Positions 11,637 through 21,868 of a stretch of 64,000 nucleotides of DNA are shown here, piece by piece. The translations under genes and the position numbers were made by a program. A model generated the notes under the pieces. The model saw only the letters and a list, made by a program, of their open reading frames with translations, did no database searches and was not told the origin of the DNA. This stretch comes from Ricordea florida. Lineage: Eukaryota; Cnidaria; Anthozoa; Corallimorpharia; Ricordeidae. The stretch's first letter is position 1. Each line of letters starts with the position of its first letter. The stretch covers positions 1,055,001-1,119,000 of the forward strand of contig OX453275.1 of assembly GCA_949710005.1 (NCBI GenBank). The letters are read 5' to 3'.

Positions 11637-14600
11637 TTTCATTAGCTAACAAATCAAGACACTTTTCTTCTTCTAATCGGAACTTAAAATTAGTCAACTT
11701 TTTCACAGCTTGCAATCTTTCTAGTGTCACTGGTTCAATAACGAGATCTTGAATTTTCTTCACCCTACTTAAAGCAACATATGTAATTCCAAGAGTTCTC
11801 TCTGATGACCCTAAATCAATCCAAGCTTTACTGAGAGTTAGACCTTGACATTTATGAATATTGTCATTGCCCAGGCTAATGTTAATGGCAATTGCTGTCT
11901 TTCATATCTTTGTCCCAAGCTACTAGAAACTTGGGTAATGGGACAAATTGGAACACAACGTTGAAACGTAGAAGAAACTGAAGGTCCTTTATATTCCTCA
12001 TCAAACTGAACCAGTACACATATAGGAAGACATGGAGGTTGCTGACCCTCGGCATAAACAAATTCAAGTACTGTCCCTATTGATCCATTGCAAAGACCAA
12101 CACCAGTCCAGAGATTCATAGTTAACATGACTTTGGCACCTTTTGACAAGTAAATAACAGGCTTGAGGCCCCCCATGTCATCAGCACTAAGAGTTTGTGC
12201 ACCAAGAGAGTGACGTGCCTTAATCATGGCTATCGGTTGATTCAAACTTTTAAGTTTACTCATGTTTAATTCTGCAACTTTTTCTTTGTGGTAACAAAGT
12301 CTTACTGAATGTTGTCTAAAATCGTTAATATTATTCACTTTATCTGGAGTTCGAAAAATTAATGACTCCCAGTCTGACATAGTGGAGTCGCCATAACGAG
12401 CTCGGGTTAATAATGCCCTAAAATTGGATTGCTCAATATGACTTCCTTGAACTCTCTGATTAACAGTCAATTTAACAACTTTCTTGAATTCATGATACAG
12501 CAGAAGACCTTGCATTTGTCTTTCTGTTTTTGGTAGAGAATGATAAAGTGGTTTATCACCTACAGGTGGTAACTGAGCTATGTCACCCACAAGAATAACA
12601 GAAATACCACCAAAAGTGGTGTCTGTCCGTCCAGTAGCCTGTCTACAACGACTATCAATCCATCCTAACAAACTCTGGCCAACAAAAGAGTATTCATCAA
12701 TTATTAAGTACTGAACATTCTCGAGATTAGTTTGAAGCAGTTGCAAAGGTATCCCTTTTAAATCACAGTTTCTCTTTGTGCCAAGAGGTAATTTAAGCAA
12801 TGAATGTAGGGTGACTCCATTAACATTGAATGCTTTTCCTGTGTAAGCTAAGACCCTACATTTTGTCTGAAGCAAATTCCTTAAGGAATCAATTACATAA
12901 CTTTTTCCTGTTCCTGCAACGCCCATAATAAGAAGGTGTAAAGGATTTTGTTCACTGCTACTAAAATGATTGAAAACAATATCATAAGCTACTCGCTGCA
13001 TTTCACTAAAAGTTGAAGTATCTACAATTCTTGTTGAGCATAAAGAGTGAGAACTACTTCTGTTTTTCTCTCTGTTTATCCACGAGGGCATTGCATTTAT
13101 TTCCTCTGTTGTGAAATGTTGATATACCTCATGCCAATATGCCTGTTGTACAAGTGTGGATTGCTCATAAAAATCATTTGTTTGAATATTTAATTCTGCC
13201 ATGAGCATCCACTCCTCTCTTTCATTGTCTGCATTGTTATCTTCTTCAAGAGAATCATTGTCTGAGAGTGTTACGTACATGTAGCTGTTTACAGCTTGCA
13301 GTTTGGTTTCCCAATCAGGGACTAAGGATTTTGCAGTATCTGTTGATAAGAATTGTTTCCAACATGCCGTGTATGTCTCATCAGATTGTTCAAGGTTATC
13401 CCAAGCATCATCTGGTGTACATTGCCAGGGTTTGTATTTAAGCAACTGATATTTACAAAATAAACCATACTCTTCATTTTTTGGATTGGATGAATAATTA
13501 GGGTAGGTTTTCACAATTACAGTTTTTCCTCTTTGGTGAAGTTTTGAACCTTTAAAAATAAATTTTGATGCAAACTGACAAAAATTGTACTCTAATAATT
13601 GTGGATCTACCTTGAGATAGTTATGACGTTCAGCATAGATATCAACTATTGAAGGAACAGTACAAATTTGGTGGTTTGCTCCAACTTGGACTCTTCTCGA
13701 TCCATCAAGTGATGCATTGATAACCTCATTAGTTGCAGTTACAAATTTTATTGACAGTAAATGATGCATGACCTCTTGAATAGAGTAGTCTCTTTGACCA
13801 ACAGTTTTCAGCATAACTTGCTTAAGGGCACCAGGAGTATCAGAAGTTTCATTCATTTTGTTAATAACATTGGTGAAAGAATTTTTGACTACAGAAGATG
13901 CTTTTTCAGCTTTTGATGTATACTTAACAAGATATTCCAGACAAGCATGATAATCTATAACAATTTGAATATCACAATTTGCTCTCCACCCTTGAAGCTG
14001 TAATCGCTGATGACGATTCAATCTAGAATCATTTCGTTTTGTGACAATGACAGCTTTATATTTTATGTCACCAGTTTTTGTGTTAATTGGTTCAAATTCA
14101 AGTCTTGTTTCAGCACAGTTGTCATAAGGAAAGTTGAATCTACAATGTAATCCAGATTTGTCATCTTGTTGAAGACAATATTTAGTACTACATGTAGTAT
14201 GTCTCTCCACTGAATTTAACAAATGTACATAATCATCTGCCATTTCATTTGCTTTTAATGAAAGATATGATTTTTGACATGGGTGAATTTCTGGTTTTGA
14301 CCATCCATCATCAGGAGAGCAAGGATTCCAGGTTGTCAACAAAAAGTCAACATATCTGCAAACAATTAACTCAGCTTCTTTGCCTTCATGTATTTCATTA
14401 TCAATATTTAGAATCTGTTCTTTAGACAGCATATTTTTTTTTTCATATCTATATTTTGAAGCCAAGTATCCCTTAAGGGCCTTCTCTGTGAGGGAACATA
14501 ATCCTGGGTCATTTTTCAACTTAGCAACTCCATGACAATGGATAGAACCCCTTTGGACAGCATATTCATACCTATACCAATGCCAGGAAGCCTGCAATGA

Positions 14601-16181
14601 ATCCTTCAACCAATACTTAACAAAACGATCAGTTCTTTCAGAAAACAGCCAATCTAAGAGATGTGGGTTGTCCAAAACATGTTTTTGCCTATCGTCTGGA
14701 GTCAGTTTTTCATTGCTACTTTTCTTTAACAAGTTGTGAAATTCTGGCCAGTGATATTCTGCACATGATAAAGTAAAAAATATTGTGGGTGGTCCCTTTT
14801 GAGTTATTGTAGCCTTTAAGTCTTCTTTTGATTTATGCCAATAAGCACTGCTGCCAGTTATATTTTTGGCATAATGCATCAGCTTAGACATAAGTGAAGA
14901 ATAGCTTTTAGAAGTAAGCATTTGTTTGAGTTGTTCTACAGTTAGCTGGGCCTCACCTGGATGTTGCTTAAGTAATATACTACCCTGACTAAGAAGTCTG
15001 TGCCTTTGGATCATATTGAATGCCCAGTAAGCAAATCGTGGATGACGCGCAAATCTGTACACCCATTCGCCATTGATGTTTTCAGCAAACTTTATCAAGT
15101 GCTTTACTTTATCACCTAGGGTTACATCTCGCATTGTGGCAGTATTGGTTGGATCTCCAATAGCATCAGGGAAGAGAGTGGGAAAAGCCATTGTTGCTAG
15201 TAGCTGAATTTTGAATTCACTTAACGGATTGGTTTCTCTACTAGGCCATGTAGCTTTGTACTGTTGTAAAAGTTTGTCTTTTATTAGCTGCTTTTGTGGC
15301 TTCAAAACTACAGGATTTAATAAAGTGCTGCTTATCTCTGTTTCACTATTGAATGGTATTTCATCAGTATCAAGTGGACCTCTATCTGGATCTATTTCAT
15401 GCTCGCTGTCCAAAGCACAGTGCACTTTTTTTAAGTCACAGGGAATTCCTTCAATCGGAAGGGAAGATAAACAATTTAAGTCAATTTTAATGTTTTTGTA
15501 GACAGGATTGTGCTCAACTAACCAGTGCAAAGCCATACAAACTTTTTGTCTTCGAACAATTAAATCTTTGCTAGTGTTATCTTTGCCTTTCACCGTTATG
15601 ACTATTATAGGAAGTTCTTTTGGATATCTTGGCAATGTGTCTGCAAGCTCTTGGATGTCTTGTGGGAAATTGATGCAGTGACCTTTATATGCTCTTTGTC
15701 CACCTGGTTTTGTGTAAACACTAATAACTGGAAAAGCACGTGCAATTAACATCTCTTCTATTTGGGTTAAACCTTGTAATTCTTTAGGAACAGGGGAAGG
15801 AATCATATTATTTTCAGCTGAAAACTTTTTAATGCTGTTTTTATCTCGTACACATCTTGAACAAATATATTGTGCTACCTTTTTGTGTTTTACTGACAAT
15901 GGCCATGCCTCATGGCAAACTTGGCAATGCCAGATTTTGAAAATCATGGACTCATGAAACTTCTTCATATTTACTGCTGCCCATTCTTGATCATGTAGCT
16001 GTCTATACTTCATAGCATCAAATAGTGATAAATACTGATCATGACTTAATACAGGACAATGTTTTGGCCTTTTACTGGCCAACTTTGTTCCTGCTGTACA
16101 TACAGTTTGATTGTCAACAATTTGCTTTTTACACATGGAGTCATTCAAGGATTTTTTCATTTTTTTCCTGTATTCCTTCAT
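11637..16181 (-). CDS. Helitron Rep-helicase (HUH endonuclease plus PIF1-like helicase), frameshifted near the C-terminus
   Basis: The main ORF is 16181-11838 (1447 codons). A Helitron_like_N region carries FFTLSCAEYHWPEFHNLL, the metal-binding HUH-type motif GSIHCHG near residue 549, and the catalytic tyrosine segment EYLVKYTSK near residue 749. The C-terminal third is a PIF1-family helicase: Walker A GVAGTGKS near residue 1087, Walker B-like IIDEYS, and AQLPPVGDKPLY. The reading frame breaks at about 11852, where two extra bases shift it; the next frame continues with HKCQGLTLSKAW and ends at a TAG at about 11637. This is helicase motif VI territory, so this copy is probably disabled. The frame is open for some 90 bases upstream of the first ATG and has K/Y-rich repeats (KEYRKK) shared with the end of the next ORF, so the two may once have been one polyprotein. 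Confidence 0.93.
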
Positions 16182-16301
16182 GTATTTGTTTTTCTTGGTC
16201 TTTTTTTTCAGTTTTTCGGTTTCATTTATGGATAATAGTTTTTCTTTCCATACTGCCTGCTGTAGTTGTTTTGTTTAGCTCTGTTTTTCAATTTGTCTAT
16301 G

Positions 16302-17765
16302 TCATTTGTATAAGCTGGTTTTTTTTTTTCTATATTCCTTCATGTAACTTTTTTGTGCATCTAACTTAAGCCTCCTATCAGTTTCACTTACTTTTTTACA
16401 TTTTATTTTTGCTCTGTAATTTCTCATTATCTCTGATAGTCTTCTTTTCTTCTCATTACACATATCTTGTTTAGTTTCATGCTCAGTTTGACATGGAGAG
16501 AAGTTAAATTTGGCAGATATGAAACACATTTCAGGCTCTTGAGGTTGCGTTACACTTTCCACAGTTTTATGGCATTTATCAGCTAAAAGAGATGTTTGGC
16601 AAGGCATGAGGTTTGTCTGTAAATCATTTGGAACTGTACATAAAGACTTTCCAAATATAGCAAAAAACCAACCATTGGGATAACTATTCAAAAGATCCTG
16701 AATTGAGGAAAAACGTCTGACTGAAACACACAAATCATCTATATATATCCATTCAATGTGATTATTTACAGCTATTGTGAAATGATGACTTATACAACGT
16801 ACCACGCCTTTGAGTTCATAACCTTCACCTAATACATCCACAGAGAGGGGAAAGTATACTTGACTGATACAGTTCGATGAAAGTTCTACAAATAAGAATT
16901 TTGGAAGTGTAACAAAATGTTGCAGCACTGAAACAACCCCAGAATGCTGTTGACACAAATCACAGAAAAGTGCTCTGCTACTTGGAAGTACTGCATCACA
17001 AACACAATTTTCAAATAGGCTGTGACCCAAATTTTGGCAAGTAATATAAATAACGAATATACATGTATTTTTGACAATTTCATTGTTGCAGGAAGAACAA
17101 ACCGACTGATTTTTCTGCTGTATGAGAAAAAGTGATTCCAACTGATGGTTCATAGTTCCAACTGTGTTTAATGTAAATATGTCACTAAATACAGCATGTG
17201 CAGACATTGAAGCAAATGAGTTGCAACGCTGTCTCAAATAGGACCAAACAGGTTCTCGAATAAGGCTCATATCTGTATCCACATTACAATTTTGTAAATG
17301 TAAACATGCTTCATATAAGGTTTCAAAAAACTCATTACGCTCAATATGTTGTAACGAATCTCTAAAAATAGCAAAAGCGAGTTCAAGAAAAGAGTCTACT
17401 GCACAAGAATACCTGCCTGGATGGGTCAAGCAATAATTCATAAAATGCCTTCGATTGTCATTCGTTTCCAGTGACAGTTGCCTGGCAGAGGTTGTCTTGT
17501 TGTTCTTAATGTTACCCTCTGTTATATTTCCATTTATAATATGTGCTTCTTTGTTGGTTATAATGTAAGGATTAAAGCTTCCATGCGAAGCGTGGGGAAT
17601 TCTCCGATGTAAATATTTTCCCCTATAAATCGCAATATATGTAAGCTTTTCGTAAAGTCGAAAACAATATAAACTTGAGTAACTGGAAAACTTCATATTT
17701 CCCCCAATATTCACATTGTCATTATATAATATCAGCGAGAATAATACGTACAATGAACACAGCAT
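16302..17765 (-). CDS. USP-like cysteine protease ORF at the 5' end of the Helitron
   Basis: This 487-codon ORF ends in basic repeats (RAKIKCKK, YMKEYRKKK) like those at the start of the Rep-helicase, on the same strand and 120 bases away. Its core looks like a divergent ubiquitin-specific protease: a Cys box RYSCAVDSFLELA (Cys121), CxxC pairs (CSSC; CDLC) like USP fingers, LPKFLFVEL, and a His box HHFTIAVNN...WIYIDD near residue 328. Cysteine proteases of OTU type are known from some animal Helitrons; a C19-like one is my reading of these motifs. The N-terminal 60 residues before the conserved part may not be genuine. A run of eleven T at about 16319-16329 lies next to the stop and may mark a homopolymer frameshift that split the ORF from the helicase. 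Confidence 0.72.
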   Translation of the reverse strand: MLCSLYVLFSLILYNDNVNIGGNMKFSSYSSLYCFRLYEKLTYIAIYRGKYLHRRIPHASHGSFNPYIITNKEAHIINGNITEGNIKNNKTTSARQLSLETNDNRRHFMNYCLTHPGRYSCAVDSFLELAFAIFRDSLQHIERNEFFETLYEACLHLQNCNVDTDMSLIREPVWSYLRQRCNSFASMSAHAVFSDIFTLNTVGTMNHQLESLFLIQQKNQSVCSSCNNEIVKNTCIFVIYITCQNLGHSLFENCVCDAVLPSSRALFCDLCQQHSGVVSVLQHFVTLPKFLFVELSSNCISQVYFPLSVDVLGEGYELKGVVRCISHHFTIAVNNHIEWIYIDDLCVSVRRFSSIQDLLNSYPNGWFFAIFGKSLCTVPNDLQTNLMPCQTSLLADKCHKTVESVTQPQEPEMCFISAKFNFSPCQTEHETKQDMCNEKKRRLSEIMRNYRAKIKCKKVSETDRRLKLDAQKSYMKEYRKKKTSLYK

Positions 17766-18363
17766 AATGCCTGATAACTGTGTGAATTGAACCGTGATAT
17801 AATTATAAACAGACTGACACGTTTTCTCCTTACACTACATTGACTCGATTTGAGTACACAATGATTCGATATGAGAATACGCTGATTCAAAGAGTATTGT
17901 CCGTCAGTTTACCCGGAAATTCGTATTTGATATTTTCTTTGTAAAGGCACGCTGGCCGGTTAAACGTTCAGTTCAATATGACCAAAGTCACGGGGAACAC
18001 GCTGGTTCAAGAGTTCAATTCAGTGGCGAACACGCTGGTTCGATTTGGTCTCTTGACCAACTGTATTTACTCTGGGTTTGAGACGCTATGAAATTATTCA
18101 CAGTTCAATAAACACAAAAGCGAATAAGGCAACCAAAAACAACTCACCTTCTCGAACAAAGGCTTGCGAAACCGATCAGAAGGCACGAAGGACCGAAAAG
18201 AAGCCAGCGAAGAAATCCTTGTGCGCCCGCTACCGCATTTTGATTGGTTGACAACAGTCACACCACTTGGTCACACCAAAATCTTATACGCCTTTTCATT
18301 AGTCCCAATAGTTCCGTCCTTGCAATTGGCTCAAGGGAAAGTCTCAGGGGAATCTACATTACA
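17766..18363. other. Region 5' of the Helitron ORFs
   Basis: Contains repeated motifs such as cacgctggttc (near 17998 and 18027) and gattcgat. It could hold the Helitron promoter and 5' terminus. No gene is supported. Confidence 0.4.
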
Positions 18364-18527
18364 TTAGGTTACACTTTTTGAAGCTCGAGCGAGAATTTTT
18401 CTGCCTACAGCCGACTCTTGCGCGGCTCTATTCTGCTGCCGCCTCGCCATCCGAGCGTCTTCGCTCGGATGCCTCGTTGGCAATAACAAAGCACTTACCG
18501 TATGGTCCCTCGGGAAGCTAGTTAGTT

Positions 18528-18600
18528 TTGTTTTCCCTCGACTTCTGATGTTTCCCTCGACTTCGTCTCGGGAAAACATCAGGACTCTCGGGAAAACAAT
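18528..18600. repeat. Palindromic repeat with TTTTCCC / GGGAAAA arms
   Basis: The sequence gttttccctcgacttctgatg is answered by catcaggactctcgggaaaac, forming an imperfect hairpin. The right arm (18577-18599) has a further exact reverse complement of 23 bases at 18886-18908. Confidence 0.6.
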
Positions 18601-18639
18601 ATACACCGTTATGTATGGTCCCGAAGGAAACATTTAGCT

Positions 18640-18880
18640 CAGGGACGGCAGAGCCGGGGGGTTGGGGGAGGCTATGCCCAGTCACTTTTTACGACGATGA
18701 CGTTTTTTGTAATTTTACCCTTATCCAGGTTGTCTTTTTTTCAGAAATATCTCATGGAGAATGTTGAAAATACCATTTCGGAGCATCTAGATTTCAAAAT
18801 TTTCTGACCCCACCCCCCCCCCACTACAAACTCGCTCGTTTTCAAGCCCCTCCACTTTAAAATACGCTCCACCGTCCCTG
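18640..18880. mobile_element. MITE with CAGGGACGG terminal inverted repeats
   Basis: It begins CAGGGACGG and ends CCGTCCCTG, 241 bp in all. TAG occurs near both ends (TAGct before, TAG directly after), suggesting a short target duplication. The interior is non-coding and includes a poly-C tract. It lies between the 23-base inverted repeats at 18577 and 18886. Confidence 0.65.
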
Positions 18881-18908
18881 TAGTTTTGTTTTCCCGAGAG
18901 TCCTGATG

Positions 18909-21459
18909 ACTTCTGCTGCAAAAGAAGAAAAAATTCAAGTCACATAAATAGACCTCTTTATTGGAAAAGGGTGATGTGACAATCTGTTGGGACATTTGAC
19001 CTCAGGGCACCATTCCCTGAAAGCCAATTAGTACATAACACAGGGTTAAGGCATGGGTAATATTGAGCATTGGATTTGGGCTTATCAATGTTTCAGGAAT
19101 CTGGGACATATTACCAGGTTAGTAATAGTCTCTAGTCATGTCTTTGTAAAGGGAGCCCATCACTTGTGATGGATTCCTGCTTTTCATTACTTTTGCTGAA
19201 TAATTGCCTGGGATGATTTCTGCCACATTTATGTAAACTTAATACCAGACTGCAGTTCACTGTTCAACCTCCAAATCACTGAGCCTCAAGTGACCAGTTC
19301 CTTGTTATCTGCTGCATGGTTCTGTTTATTGCAACATGGAAGACAGAAGACATGTTATGGTCTCACTTGATCACACGTTTATTTGAAGGAGTATTTAGTG
19401 CTAAAATGCCTACATTATTTCTCCATGATCAGTTTTGGAACTCTTTCCTTTACAGACAAGAAAACAGAGAGAATTCAGCAGCTTATCAGTAATGGAAAAC
19501 TTCCTATAATTTTTATGAGTGCTGTTTGCAACAAGCACACAAAAGTATTTCATAGTTCATTCAAAAAGTATTTATTTCAAGAACCTCAAACAGAGCAGAG
19601 TAACACTTTCCCATTCCGAGTTCATTGTTAAATGAAGATGCCCCTTTTATCTTCTCACAGAGACAGATAGACTTCTACAAAATTAAGCATCAGTATCAAC
19701 TTATCAAACTAGAAGCCCACATAATCACTTCCAAGCTTTGTTGTAGCACTACAGCTTGAAGCTATACACTGCTTACAAGTTGGAACCATAAAACCAGAGC
19801 AGCCTTGAATTGGAACCATAAAACATGAACAGTCTATCACAAGGGTGCTTCGACTTAATACCTTGCTTTTTCATAAAGGGCACTAGTCTGAATGCAAGTG
19901 ATAAGGGATGTTTCCATGTTACTTTTATTAACTAAAAATATAAACTGTAAACAGGTCACAATATATATATATATATATGGATGGTAGGTACAGCCAGGTA
20001 CTGCTATGAGCATTGGTTTTACTGCCCCCCCCCCCCCCTCCCTCCCTTGGCTAGCAATATGCAACTAGAATTAACTGCCAACCCAAGTGGTGAAACTGCA
20101 CAGCAAAATACAAAAACAAAGTATCCCAAAGGCAAGTCTTTTGCTGTGTGCAGTTAGCCACTGTTTGAGTTAATTCTCGGATTTTGAATAGGATGTCACT
20201 TCTTCCTGTTTGGACCTTAAATAGGATACCAATATTTATATGCTTCATCTTGAAAGAGGCGCATGGTTTAAGACCCTTTGGCAGAACTATCTGAAATTTA
20301 TATGAGACTACCCCATGACCAACCCCAGATAAACATGTAAAAAGTCTGACTTTAAGGGGTATAAAAGGTATTAAGTTTCAAAATGTAGTCTCTGAAAACT
20401 CGTTTTGCTAATATTACATTTTGATTTCCTGCTACACCTAAAAGCTGCCTGAATTGTTAGGCATACACAAACAAAATGAATTCCATTTAGCTTTTCCAAT
20501 TCTCTGCTGTGCATTCTAAACAATAAGTCAAGATCTGTCAGAAGTCACAACTTGGGCCTATGTATATGCAGTGAGATTTAAAGGGACTATAGACGGGGTG
20601 GGCCAGAAGTGGCACATAAACAACACCTGTTCTAGTGAGTGCAATGAAATTTGTTCAGGAACCTTAAAGTTTTTTAAGGAATTGGTAAACCTATCTCAGG
20701 ATACTTGAAATTGTTTTTTGTGTATTCACAAACTACATTTCTTTGAGATATCAAGCCCCACTTCCCTTTTCCTGTTGTGTACCACAGAGTACCCTTCTTT
20801 GGTTTTTTTCAAACAGCCCACCTTTATTCTTACATAGACTGACTATAAGACCTACTTGTAAACAACATTTACTGCTTAAGTCTCACCCAGCGGACTGTAT
20901 ATTTCAAGTTTGATTGTAATTAATTAATTAATTAATAGAAGGATTGATGTAAGGCGCCTTTGAACATATCCATATGAAAAAAATGCATTATAGAAATTCA
21001 TTACCATTGTTATTACCATCAGCCTAATAGAATCTGCATTTTGGCCCACACTACACTCCTTCTAAAATATGTAATGTTTAGATTTCTAAAAGTTCCTTAT
21101 GGCTGATTTGGACAACACATCTTTGTTAAACCCAGCATGCTTTAAGGCCTTTGACAAAATGTCTTTTGGTGTAAATAACATCTAAAACTAGATTTTTAAG
21201 TGAGCTATAGATTATCGTGAGGGATGCACTGGCCAAGACAATAGGTTTTTTTACAGGTCTTTTAGAAACTTGCCAGAAGTGCTAAGACTGTGCATTTGAG
21301 TTGTCAGTGGCCACTAACAAAAACAAATAACAAGAGTCATTTTTTTACATTATTACGATCAGTTGTAAAGAACTGATGTACTGTCTAAATCAGCCCTCTA
21401 TTAGCCAGAGTTGCCCTAACTAACTAACTATTATTCTTACTAATATTCCTTTTATAACT
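18909..21459. other. Non-coding DNA downstream of PACSIN
   Basis: Several short ORFs (for example 19383-19631) have no domain similarity or codon pattern. Simple repeats are present: (AT)n at 19961-19977, poly-C at about 20025-20038 and (TTAA)n at about 20920-20935. The proximal part may be PACSIN 3' UTR. Confidence 0.4.
20928..21015 (+). repeat. SINE/LINE 3' tail-like repeat, copy 1
   Basis: The text aaggcgcctttgaacatat and what follows (catatgaaaaa...) recur at about 45508-45592. Both copies run into an ATT/CAT-rich simple tail, typical of retroposon 3' ends. Confidence 0.5.
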
Positions 21460-21560
21460 TAACCCTTTACCCCCTACGTGTGACTTTACAGATTTTACTC
21501 TGGCTAACATCAGACAATTTTACTTGTCACAGGGAGACCTTTTAGGGGTTAAAGGGTTAA
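21460..21560. mobile_element. Roughly 100-bp palindromic MITE, family B copy 1
   Basis: Starts ttaaccctttaccccct and ends agggg-ttaaagggttaa as an inverted repeat, with the family's inner motif gattttactctg. This is a diverged member of the family seen at 24967, 25082, 27245, 45808, 45922 and 56498. Confidence 0.7.
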
Positions 21561-21586
21561 GACTGAAGCAGCCTTAGTAACCTACA

Positions 21587-21867
21587 CAGTGTTCTCCAGA
21601 AGCACCGGCTGCCAGCGTTTTCGCCGACTACTCACTTCTGAAGCGCCGGCTACTTTTATCACACAAAATGACCTATTTTTACTGGCCTCAAAATGCGCCA
21701 GATTGCATCTCCGGGGCCACACTTTTTACAAATTTTCCAGGAGGGGGGGAGCGCATGCCCCCGGACCCTGTACTCCCTACAGGTTCGTGCACTTTGGGCA
21801 CTCGATTGCCAGACACCGGCTACTTTCATTTGGGGGCTGGCTACTCTAAAATCTCTGGAGAACACTG
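21587..21867. mobile_element. hAT-like MITE inserted at the PACSIN stop codon
   Basis: Terminal inverted repeats CAGTGTTCTCCAGA and CTCTGGAGAACACTG bound a 281-bp element. CCTACA lies directly on both sides (21581-21586 and 21868-21873). The CAGTG termini are typical of hAT elements, although those usually make 8-bp duplications. The right-hand CCTACA copy contains the reverse complement of the PACSIN TAG stop codon. Confidence 0.8.
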
Positions 21868-21868
21868 C

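Noticed and set aside
15211..15501. Plus-strand ORFs inside the Helitron (also 16025-16369)
   Set aside because: Shadows of the Rep-helicase and its basic linker; rich in Ser/Cys/Phe from antisense of Lys/Glu codons.
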